Source: Bacillota bacterium (lineage in GTDB: Bacteria > Bacillota > Clostridia > Acetivibrionales > DSM-1351). From it: a DNA stretch of 6,140 nucleotides. The translations under genes and the position numbers were made by a program. The notes under the pieces were generated by a model. The model made no database searches. It saw nothing but the letters and a program-made list of their open reading frames with translations, and was not told the DNA's origin. Positions 1-5,053 of the stretch are shown here, piece by piece (positions within the stretch are counted from its first letter, which is position 1; the number at the start of each line of letters is the position of its first letter). The stretch is taken from contig JAEZIV010000233.1 in assembly GCA_023436515.1 (NCBI GenBank), positions 1 through 6,140 on the forward strand, written 5' to 3'.

Positions 1-51
1 CACTATGTGTCTTTTCATCAGTGTTTTTGAACGAGCTAGGCTCGTAGATTG

Positions 52-81
52 GAGATAAGCGTGAAAGATACACTCGGCTAG
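52..81 (+). other. SD + GTG + six-codon open frame in repeat copy A
   Basis: GGAG at 51-54 is followed after six bases by GTG at 61-63, then five codons and TAG at 79-81, reading M-K-D-T-L-G. It occupies the same place in the repeat that the ywmB start (M-K-K-L-T) holds in copy C. It could be a real upstream peptide, a decayed duplicate of the gene start, or a chance frame. Translation is not shown. Confidence 0.3.
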
Positions 82-160
82 TCATCGTGCTTTTCACGCA
101 GCGAAAAGCCACTATGTGTCTTTTCATCAGTGTTTTTGAACGAGCTAGGCTCGTAGATTG

Positions 161-190
161 GAGATAAGCGTGAAAAATACACTCAGTTAG
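161..190 (+). other. SD + GTG + six-codon open frame in repeat copy B
   Basis: This is the equivalent of the frame in copy A: GGAG at 160-163, GTG at 170-172 and TAG at 188-190, reading M-K-N-T-L-S. The start, the length and the position of the stop are kept although the bases inside and just after it differ between copies. Confidence 0.3.
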
Positions 191-269
191 CTATGGTATA
201 TTTTCACGCAGCGAAAAGCCACTATGTGTCTTTTCATTAGTGTTTTTAAACGAGCTAGGCTCGTAGATT

Positions 270-278
270 GGAGAGAGT
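270..278 (+). promoter_or_regulatory. Ribosome binding site of ywmB, supplied by the repeat
   Basis: GGAG at 270-273 lies five bases before the ATG at 279. It is the same GGAG that occurs in each repeat unit. The 6 bp hairpin ACGAGC/GCTCGT (250-264) ends only five bases upstream of it. Confidence 0.7.
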
Positions 279-1031
279 ATGAAAAAGCTTACTTTTTTGG
301 TTGTGGCATTACTTATTACAGCAGCTGCTATTGGGTCCACCTACTACATATACACATTAAAAGCAGCACAAGTTGAAAAGGTTTCAATATCTGATGCCTT
401 TAAATCCTCAGGAGCAAAAATGGTAATAAATGAAGTTTACTTTTTTGTCAGAGGAAATGAAAATATGAAAAATCTTGGGAATATGACTGCTGTATGTGAG
501 GAGGTATTCAAAACTCTTGGAGTTTACGATTATTCAAATAATACCACAAGCACTGATACTCTAAGAAAGGCGGACTTGTCAGGAAGCACAAAAGCTGGTG
601 TGAAAATATCAGCAATGGCAAGTATTGTTGGGAATAAATCCGAGTCCGAAGACAAATATATAACTATAGATGCAACAGAAACAGTTAATGGTTCAGCGTT
701 GCTTTTAAGGGACAAAATTGAAGGGGTTTTTGCTAAATTTGGGCTGAAACCTACTGTCAACACATGCATTACAGGTACCTATGAGGGATATTTACAGGAT
801 TCACAGCTTGAAAGAATCTGCAGAAAGATCCTTGATGACAGTGCTGCAAAAAAAGTTGACAGTATGAGGCAGGAAAACATTATCAGCGTATCTGCCTTCT
901 CTCCTATGATTGAAGACAGGCTGAGTATCGATGGCAGGGATATTAATCTGAGCCTTGCCATAAGGTACAATAAGATAGAAAACAAGACTTACCTTTGGGT
1001 GGCAACACCTGTGGTGAACACCGAATACTAA
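279..1031 (+). CDS. ywmB: YwmB family protein (membrane-anchored or secreted, function unknown)
   Basis: This 250-residue protein matches B. subtilis YwmB in length (about 250) and place, directly before murA. Residues 4-26 form a hydrophobic signal or anchor segment after M-K-K, so the rest is probably outside the membrane. Family-like features are the SAFSPMI stretch near 205-211 and the C-terminal TYLWVATPVVNTEY (237-250). Three cysteines (73, 163, 181) lie in the presumed extracytoplasmic part. No catalytic motif is visible and the family's role is not established, although its steady position next to murA and spoIID suggests a link to the envelope or sporulation. The gap to murA is 39 bp with no terminator, so the two are likely one transcript. 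The ATG at 279 is chosen for its SD and for the clean signal sequence that follows. Confidence 0.8.
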   Translation: MKKLTFLVVALLITAAAIGSTYYIYTLKAAQVEKVSISDAFKSSGAKMVINEVYFFVRGNENMKNLGNMTAVCEEVFKTLGVYDYSNNTTSTDTLRKADLSGSTKAGVKISAMASIVGNKSESEDKYITIDATETVNGSALLLRDKIEGVFAKFGLKPTVNTCITGTYEGYLQDSQLERICRKILDDSAAKKVDSMRQENIISVSAFSPMIEDRLSIDGRDINLSLAIRYNKIENKTYLWVATPVVNTEY

Positions 1032-1054
1032 GTGAAGCAGTAAAAAATAAAATA

Positions 1055-1070
1055 GAAGGGAAGAGCTCAC
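1055..1070 (+). promoter_or_regulatory. Ribosome binding site for the TTG start of murA
   Basis: The purine-rich GAAGGGAAGAG at 1055-1065 sits before TTG at 1071. The protein family begins right here (short N-terminal strand, then G-A-K-N-S at 20-24). That makes TTG the start even though it is a weak codon. No in-frame ATG or GTG gives a better match. Confidence 0.6.
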
Positions 1071-2333
1071 TTGGCTAAATATGTTATTAGAGAAGGTGTA
1101 CCTTTAAAGGGCAGAGTAAGAGTAGATGGTGCAAAAAATTCGGTTCTTCCGATTATGGCTGCATCTCTGTTAGGTGAGTCGCAAAGTATTATTGATGAAG
1201 TTCCCGATTTATATGATGTCAAAATGATGTGTGATCTGATCAGGTCATTGGGGGTCGAAGTAGACTCCAAACCCGGAAAGAGCACTATTGGTTTCTTTGC
1301 AAAAGACATCACTAATTCAACAGCACCCTATGAATTGGTTAGTAAATTAAGAGCTTCTTTTTTAATAATGGGACCTATGCTGGCGAAAACAGGGTATGTG
1401 AGAGTAGCTTTACCGGGGGGGTGTGCAATCGGATCACGTCCCGTCGATTTGCACTTAAAAGGATTTTCAGCCTTAGGGGCTGAAATAACTCAGGGTCATG
1501 GTTATATTGAAGCAAAAAGTATAAGGAGGTTGGTAGGTAATAAAATTTATCTGGATTTCCCCAGTGTTGGCGCTACTGAGAATATCCTAATGGCAGCTGT
1601 ACTGGCCGAGGGGCAGACAAGTATCGAGAATGCGGCAACAGAGCCGGAAATAGTTGATCTGGCAAATTATCTTAACAAAATGGGTGCATGTATTAAAGGA
1701 GCGGGAACTGATACCATCAGAGTTATTGGTGTTGATAAGCTTATAGGCTGCAAACACAATATAATTCCTGATAGGATTGAAGCCGGAACCTTTATGGTTG
1801 CAGCAGCCATAACTGGCGGTGATGTAGAGGTCCAAAATATAGTACCTGACCATCTCAAGCCAATTATTGCAAAGCTCAAGGAAACAGGGCTGGAGGTTAG
1901 TGAGGAACTAACAAGCATCAGAATAAAGAGCCAGGGGCCGCTCAAGCCAATTGATGTAAAAACACTTCCCTATCCGGGGTTTCCTACCGATATGCAGGCT
2001 CAGATAACTGCATTACTGGCTCGCACACAGGGGACAAGCATTGTTACAGAAACAATTTTTGAGAACCGGTTTATGCATGTCAGTGAACTGAAAAGAATGG
2101 GTGCAAATATAAAAATTGATGGAAGAACGGCTGTAATTGAAGGTATTAATTGTTATACAGGAGCGGCAGTAAAGGCAACAGACCTTAGGGCAGGGGCAGC
2201 TCTGGTGTTGGCAGGGCTTGCTGCCGAGGGCTCAACGGAGATAGGTGAAATATCACATATTGACAGAGGCTACTGTAGGTTGGATAGAAAGCTGAAGGCT
2301 CTGGGTGCTAAAATTGAAAGGGTGGAAGAATAA
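1071..2333 (+). CDS. murA: UDP-N-acetylglucosamine 1-carboxyvinyltransferase (MurA)
   Basis: MurA transfers enolpyruvate from phosphoenolpyruvate to UDP-GlcNAc in the cytoplasm, the first committed step of peptidoglycan synthesis. The 420-residue length is typical. Visible active-site residues are K22 and N23 in GAKNS, R94 in KLRAS, and the catalytic Cys118 in PGGCAIGSRPVDLH with R123. Also present are D307 in GFPTDMQAQ, R373 in DLRAG and R399 in IDRG. They line up with E. coli K22, R91, C115, R120, D305, R371 and R397. A cysteine rather than aspartate at 118 predicts normal fosfomycin sensitivity. Firmicutes often carry two MurA paralogs, and the neighbourhood (after ywmB, before spoIID) matches B. 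subtilis murAA. It starts with TTG. A run of seven G (1415-1421) abuts the catalytic Cys codon. Transcription probably comes from upstream of ywmB and ends at 2358-2404. Confidence 0.97.
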   Translation: MAKYVIREGVPLKGRVRVDGAKNSVLPIMAASLLGESQSIIDEVPDLYDVKMMCDLIRSLGVEVDSKPGKSTIGFFAKDITNSTAPYELVSKLRASFLIMGPMLAKTGYVRVALPGGCAIGSRPVDLHLKGFSALGAEITQGHGYIEAKSIRRLVGNKIYLDFPSVGATENILMAAVLAEGQTSIENAATEPEIVDLANYLNKMGACIKGAGTDTIRVIGVDKLIGCKHNIIPDRIEAGTFMVAAAITGGDVEVQNIVPDHLKPIIAKLKETGLEVSEELTSIRIKSQGPLKPIDVKTLPYPGFPTDMQAQITALLARTQGTSIVTETIFENRFMHVSELKRMGANIKIDGRTAVIEGINCYTGAAVKATDLRAGAALVLAGLAAEGSTEIGEISHIDRGYCRLDRKLKALGAKIERVEE

Positions 2334-2357
2334 GCATTATGGAGACCTGTAGTAAAT

Positions 2358-2404
2358 AGCTATAATTGTTCTGATTTTCAGGAATGATTATAGCTGTTTT
2401 TTTT
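2358..2404 (+). terminator. Rho-independent terminator after murA
   Basis: AGCTATAAT (2358-2366) pairs perfectly with ATTATAGCT (2387-2395). Inside it, TTC (2369-2371) pairs with GAA (2382-2384) across a small symmetric internal loop. G and then eight T (2397-2404) follow. This separates ywmB-murA from spoIID. Confidence 0.9.
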
Positions 2405-2415
2405 GTGACCGGGCT

Positions 2416-2445
2416 TTATATGATTTCCTTTACAAAACATAATTT
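2416..2445 (+). promoter_or_regulatory. Candidate sigma-E promoter of spoIID
   Basis: TTATATG (2416-2422) as -35 and CATAATTT (2438-2445) as -10 are 15 bases apart. Each is about 5 of 7 to the sigma-E pattern as I recall it (KMATATT and CATACANT). spoIID is a known sigma-E gene in B. subtilis, and the terminator just upstream means it needs its own promoter. The match is partial. If it is right, the leader is about 95 bases and contains the whole palindrome cluster. Confidence 0.4.
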
Positions 2446-2469
2446 TACCTAACTATTAATATAAATTAA

Positions 2470-2539
2470 ACATGTCCTATATTAATAACTCCAAGGGACA
2501 TGTCCACATGTCCGATGGGTCATGTCCCCTTGGACATGG
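2470..2539 (+). repeat. Cluster of GGACATGTCC palindromic elements in the spoIID leader
   Basis: ACATGTCC or a close variant occurs at 2470-2477, 2496-2505 (full GGACATGTCC palindrome), 2506-2513 and 2520-2527, and inverted at 2532-2539. CCAAGGGACATG (2491-2502) can pair with CATGTCCCCTTGG (2521-2533) as a 12 bp stem with one bulged C, ending five bases before the SD. Other clostridial genomes contain dispersed intergenic repeats of this GGGACATGTCCC kind, so this is probably a copy of such an element (from memory, not searched). No T-tract follows, so it is not a simple terminator. Confidence 0.75.
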
Positions 2540-2546
2540 AGGTAAA
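2538..2546 (+). promoter_or_regulatory. Ribosome binding site that sets the spoIID start
   Basis: GGAGGT at 2538-2543 lies directly before ATG 2547, with four bases between GGAGG and ATG. The upstream in-frame ATG at 2472 lies in AT-rich DNA with no SD. Its first two G also belong to an inverted palindrome copy (2532-2539), so pairing with an upstream ACATGTCC could partly mask it. Confidence 0.75.
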
Positions 2547-3560
2547 ATGAAAAAGATCTGCCTTTACATTATAGTAATGATTGTACTTATCATATTTATT
2601 CCACTGATTTTGGTCCGTAGCTTTAACTGGACTCAAGAGGAACTCAAGGCTACCGATGAAAAAAAGGAGCAGCAATTAACAATTAATGTTTACTTCCCCG
2701 ATCAAAAGCGGATTATCAAAATGAATCTGGAGGACTATATTGTAGGAGTTGTAGCGGCTGAAATGCCAGCATCTTTTGAGGAGGAAGCACTGAAGGCTCA
2801 GGCAGTTGCTGCCAGAACCTATGCCCTTGGAAGAGCAGCCAAGCTGTATGGCTCCTCTGACACAGCACACGCAGGGGCCGACGTTTGTGTAAGTCCTGCA
2901 CACTGTCAGGCTTGGATCAGCAAGGAAACAGCTATGAGGAGATGGGGGCTTTTAAACTCCTTTAAATACTGGAACAAAATAAGTAAAGCAGTCAGGGACA
3001 CTTCGGGAGAGGTAATAGAATATAATGATGTTATTATAAATCCTCTATTTCATTCAAACAGCGGAGGGCATACTGAGAATGTCGAGGATGTGTGGGACGG
3101 AACAGAGGAGCCGTATCTCAGAGGGGTTGAAAGTCCGGGAGAGGATACTTTTTCAGAATATAAATCAAAGGTTATACTTGAACAGGAGGAAATGATTAAG
3201 AAGCTGAAAGGCTTTAACCCAGATTTCAAGCTGAACGGTAAAAGTATTATGTCAGAAATAGAAATAAAGAAATACTCCTCAGGGGAGAGGGTTATTGAAA
3301 TGAAAATAGGAAATACAACCCTAAAGGGTACCGACTTTAGAAAATTATTTCAATTAAAATCAACCAATTTTAAATTCGAGAAGGTGTCAGGCAGCAGGAT
3401 AGAGGTTACTACCATAGGCTATGGACACGGTGTGGGGATGAGCCAATGCGGAGCTGATTACCTGGCTGGGAAAGGGTATACATATTCTGAGATTCTGAAG
3501 TACTATTATCAGGGAGTACAGCTCAAAAAGCTTGACAAAAGCCCCGGTACAGCGAAGTAA
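2547..3560 (+). CDS. spoIID: Stage II sporulation protein D (SpoIID), septal peptidoglycan lytic transglycosylase
   Basis: SpoIID is a mother-cell membrane protein that cleaves glycan strands at the septum and engulfing membrane, working with SpoIIP and SpoIIM. From the ATG at 2547 the protein has 337 residues, close to B. subtilis SpoIID (about 343). Residues 4-23 form one transmembrane segment. The signature VVAAEMPASFEEEALKAQAV (68-87) contains the presumed catalytic Glu72. H108, C114, H119 and C120 have the spacing of the zinc site I remember from Clostridioides difficile SpoIID. Further conserved blocks are HSNSGGHTE (169-177) and the C-terminal GYGHGVGMSQCGA (291-303). The frame is open back to an ATG at 2472, but those 25 extra codons only translate the palindrome cluster and have no SD, so I reject them. 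A terminator and a candidate sigma-E promoter upstream point to its own transcription. Confidence 0.95.
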   Translation: MKKICLYIIVMIVLIIFIPLILVRSFNWTQEELKATDEKKEQQLTINVYFPDQKRIIKMNLEDYIVGVVAAEMPASFEEEALKAQAVAARTYALGRAAKLYGSSDTAHAGADVCVSPAHCQAWISKETAMRRWGLLNSFKYWNKISKAVRDTSGEVIEYNDVIINPLFHSNSGGHTENVEDVWDGTEEPYLRGVESPGEDTFSEYKSKVILEQEEMIKKLKGFNPDFKLNGKSIMSEIEIKKYSSGERVIEMKIGNTTLKGTDFRKLFQLKSTNFKFEKVSGSRIEVTTIGYGHGVGMSQCGADYLAGKGYTYSEILKYYYQGVQLKKLDKSPGTAK

Positions 3561-3611
3561 GACCAACGAGGCAGGCACCCGTTTTAAATATGCAAATGCT
3601 TATAATAAAAC

Positions 3612-3921
3612 CCATGGAGATTTAGATTGAGATGGGAATTAAGAATAAATAAATATTACATATCAATGTAGAAAATGAATTTAATCTCCATGAAGATTTA
3701 GATTGAGATGGGAATTAACAATAAATAAATATTACAAAGCAATATAGAAAATGAATTTAATCTCCATGGAGATTTAGATTGAGATGGGGAATTAACAATA
3801 AATTAATATTACAAAGCAATATAGAAAATGAATTTAATCTCCATGGAGATTTAGATTGAGATGGGAATTGAGAATAAATAAATATTACATATCAATATAG
3901 AAAATGAATTTAATCTCCATG
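3612..3921 (+). repeat. Four tandem 76 bp units with palindromic junctions
   Basis: Units are 3612-3687, 3688-3763, 3764-3840 (77 bp, one extra G) and 3841-3916, plus a trailing CCATG at 3917-3921. Each begins CCATGGAGATT (unit 2 has one change) and ends AATCT, so each unit with the next start is flanked by 11 bp inverted repeats. The junctions at 3764 and 3841 are perfect 16 bp palindromes, AATCTCCATGGAGATT. The interior is very AT-rich. Units 1 and 4 share TATCAAT in the centre, while units 2 and 3 share AAGCAAT. The length is not a multiple of three and stops occur in all frames, so it is not coding. Apart from this array I see no gene in 3561-3973. Confidence 0.97.
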
Positions 3922-3949
3922 TATATTGTTGGAAATAAAGGAAACAATA
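3921..3949 (+). promoter_or_regulatory. Candidate sigma-F (forespore) promoter of the SpoIIQ-like gene
   Basis: GTATA (3921-3925), 14 bases, then GGAAACAATA (3940-3949). The first fits the sigma-F -35 (GYATA type) and the second fits the GGNNANANTR -10, both as I recall them. B. subtilis spoIIQ is transcribed by sigma-F, which supports the reading. The spacer is at the short end. The start point would fall near 3955, leaving a leader of about 18 bases that begins at the SD. The -35 starts on the last base of the trailing repeat fragment. Confidence 0.5.
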
Positions 3950-3955
3950 TTTAAT

Positions 3956-3973
3956 GGAGGTGGAATATTAATT
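3956..3973 (+). promoter_or_regulatory. Ribosome binding site of the SpoIIQ-like gene
   Basis: GGAGGTGG (3956-3963) precedes ATG 3974. Counting from the best GGAGG the gap is long (13 bases). Counting from the overlapping AGGTGG it is 10. The frame also opens at TTG 3926, but that codon has no SD and lies inside the candidate promoter, so ATG 3974 is preferred. Confidence 0.6.
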
Positions 3974-4798
3974 ATGAAGAAACTTATTCCAGACGAAAAG
4001 AATTGGAAGAACAAACTGTCAAAATTCTTTAACAATAAAGGGTTTTACGTTATTTTGGCAGCTTGTATCATCATTGTGGCAGCCACAGCAATATTTGTTG
4101 TTACACAAAACATTAATTCTCCTGATACCGGGATTAACAGTGAAAGTAAGATCATTCCAGGTGAGCCAAATGCAAATCAGGCAGATCAGGAAGATCCTGC
4201 TAAAGCAGTCGCCGGTACAGCGAATAAGGATGTAGTGGCAAACCAGACTCCGGCTGCCAATACGGCCAAGGATTCGGATAAGAGTTCTCCTGCAAAGAAT
4301 TCTCCTGCAAAGAGCTCTCCATCTAAAACCCAGCAGACACCATCAAAGTCAGCTGTTTCATTTATCCGGCCGGTAGAGGGTCCCATTATGAAGGACTACA
4401 CAAGAGATGTTAATACTTTCTCGGAATCAAAGACCCTTGGAGATATCAGGGCACATACAGGTCTTGACTTTAAAGTGGACAAGCTCACTAAGGTCAGAGC
4501 GGTTGCTGATGGTACAATCTCACTTGTAGAGGACAATTCAAATGGTATCACTATAGAAATAACCCATGGAAATACTGGCTTAAAAACCAGATATGCAGGA
4601 CTCTCAAAACAGGGGCTGGAGGATATCAGCTTTGGACTTAAGGTTAAAGCCAATGAAATGATAGGGCTTGTTGGTGATCCTATTCAAACCGAATGTGAAG
4701 ATGGTGCACATCTGCATTTTGAGGTTTTGAAAAACGGAAAATCTGTTGACCCTGTCCCATATTTAAAAGCATCTACAGCTTCAAGCGGTGCTAAATAG
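3974..4798 (+). CDS. spoIIQ: SpoIIQ-like forespore membrane protein with LytM/M23 domain
   Basis: The 274-residue protein (B. subtilis SpoIIQ is about 283) has a short cytoplasmic end, a transmembrane segment at 24-43 and a long Ser/Pro/Lys/Asn-rich linker (about 47-127). A C-terminal M23/LytM domain follows (about 128-265). In the domain HTGLD gives H161 and D165, and HLHFE gives H246 and H248, so the zinc set H161-D165-H248 is complete. B. subtilis SpoIIQ lacks the first of these histidines, while clostridial SpoIIQ proteins generally keep it. The second catalytic His of active LytM enzymes, usually in a Y-x-H-L block, is Gly209 here (RYAGL), so cutting activity may be weak or absent. Its expected partner across the septum is SpoIIIAH, not in the window. 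Position after spoIID, length and topology support SpoIIQ. A generic M23 peptidase is the alternative. Confidence 0.85.
   Translation: MKKLIPDEKNWKNKLSKFFNNKGFYVILAACIIIVAATAIFVVTQNINSPDTGINSESKIIPGEPNANQADQEDPAKAVAGTANKDVVANQTPAANTAKDSDKSSPAKNSPAKSSPSKTQQTPSKSAVSFIRPVEGPIMKDYTRDVNTFSESKTLGDIRAHTGLDFKVDKLTKVRAVADGTISLVEDNSNGITIEITHGNTGLKTRYAGLSKQGLEDISFGLKVKANEMIGLVGDPIQTECEDGAHLHFEVLKNGKSVDPVPYLKASTASSGAK
4286..4330 (+). repeat. 15 bp tandem repeat in the SpoIIQ-like linker
   Basis: TCTCCTGCAAAGAAT (4286-4300) is followed by TCTCCTGCAAAGAGC (4301-4315) and a third diverged copy (4316-4330). They encode SPAKN, SPAKS and SPSKT at residues 105-119. The unit keeps frame, so copy-number changes would only lengthen or shorten the spacer between membrane and LytM domain. 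Confidence 0.85.
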
Positions 4799-4853
4799 AC
4801 CGGGGAATGTAAGGATGAGTCTTTTTTAAAAAGGATTAATACTATATACGCAG

Positions 4854-4878
4854 AGCGGAACCAGGAGTTCCGCTTTTT
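4854..4878 (+). terminator. Rho-independent terminator after the SpoIIQ-like gene
   Basis: AGCGGAAC (4854-4861) pairs with GTTCCGCT (4867-4874) around a five-base loop, and a run of T to 4878 follows. It is GC-rich against an AT-rich background and lies 55 bases after the stop codon. Confidence 0.9.
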
Positions 4879-4937
4879 GCATTTTCATATAAATTATTTG
4901 TTTCAAGGCTTTATTGCAGGGTATATTTCATATAGAA

Positions 4938-5008
4938 TTAACAGATAGGCTGTATGCTTATAAAACAAAGTTATACCGAGTTGACGAATAGGTTATATGG
5001 CTTATGTA
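4938..5008 (+). promoter_or_regulatory. Weak candidate promoter region of the ferritin-like gene
   Basis: Two sigma-A-like pairs are possible. TTAACA (4938-4943) and TATAAA (4959-4964) are each five of six to consensus but only 15 bases apart. TTGACG (4981-4986) and TATGTA (5003-5008) are 16 apart, with a poor -10. I cannot choose between them. An imperfect direct repeat (4945-4961 and 4988-5005) overlaps both. Confidence 0.35.
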
Positions 5009-5040
5009 CCAATTTAATACCGAAAAATAACAGCTGCAAA

Positions 5041-5053
5041 AGGAGAAGGATTT
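5041..5053 (+). promoter_or_regulatory. Ribosome binding site of the ferritin-like gene
   Basis: AGGAG at 5041-5045 lies eight bases before ATG 5054, a standard strong arrangement that fixes this start. Confidence 0.8.

Larger units (their letters stand above)
1..274 (+). repeat. Tandem array of a ~109 bp hairpin-rich unit (2 full copies + 1 partial) leading into ywmB
   Basis: Copy A is 1-109, copy B 110-219 and partial copy C 220-274, each starting with CACTATGTGTCTTTTCAT. A and B are identical for their first 66 bases. They diverge in the segment around 67-91 (A) and 177-200 (B), then match again to the end. Three inverted repeats recur. One is ACGAGC-TAG-GCTCGT (31-45, 140-154, 250-264). 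The second pairs GCGTGAAA with TTTCACGC (59-66/92-99; extended to 9 bp at 168-176/201-209 in B). The third crosses the unit junctions, pairing GAAAAG with CTTTTC plus CAC/GTG (103-125, 213-235). The array probably extends upstream of the window, since it is already in progress at base 1. I do not recognise the family and cannot say whether it acts as DNA or RNA. The partial copy ends where the ywmB SD begins. Confidence 0.95.

Noticed and set aside
1..274. CRISPR array or tRNA/riboswitch in the leader array
   Set aside because: The period is about 109 bp with only one variable segment per unit, flanked by inverted arms. No cloverleaf and no riboswitch or T-box core motif is recognisable.
530..1312. 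Several minus-strand open frames opposite ywmB and murA
   Set aside because: They are overlapping shadows without SD, family motifs or conserved-looking composition, and the plus-strand genes are certain.
2472..2546. N-terminal extension of SpoIID from ATG 2472
   Set aside because: It has no SD, its codons only read through the palindrome cluster, and it would put 25 unusual residues before a normal signal-anchor. ATG 2547 has GGAGG and gives the family length.
3627..3657. TTGAGA-17-TAAATA promoter-like pair in each 76 bp unit
   Set aside because: The -10 is poor (three of six) and such matches are common in DNA this AT-rich.
3612..3916. CRISPR array
   Set aside because: Copies are contiguous and near-identical over the whole 76 bp period. 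There are no unique spacers between repeats.
3926..3973. TTG start for the SpoIIQ-like gene
   Set aside because: It lies within the candidate promoter and lacks an SD. ATG 3974 with M-K-K fits better.
3544..4224. 13 bp identity CCGGTACAGCGAA shared by the spoIID end (3544-3556) and the M23 linker (4212-4224), in the same frame
   Set aside because: One match of this length is not far from chance in a window this size, and no wider similarity surrounds it.
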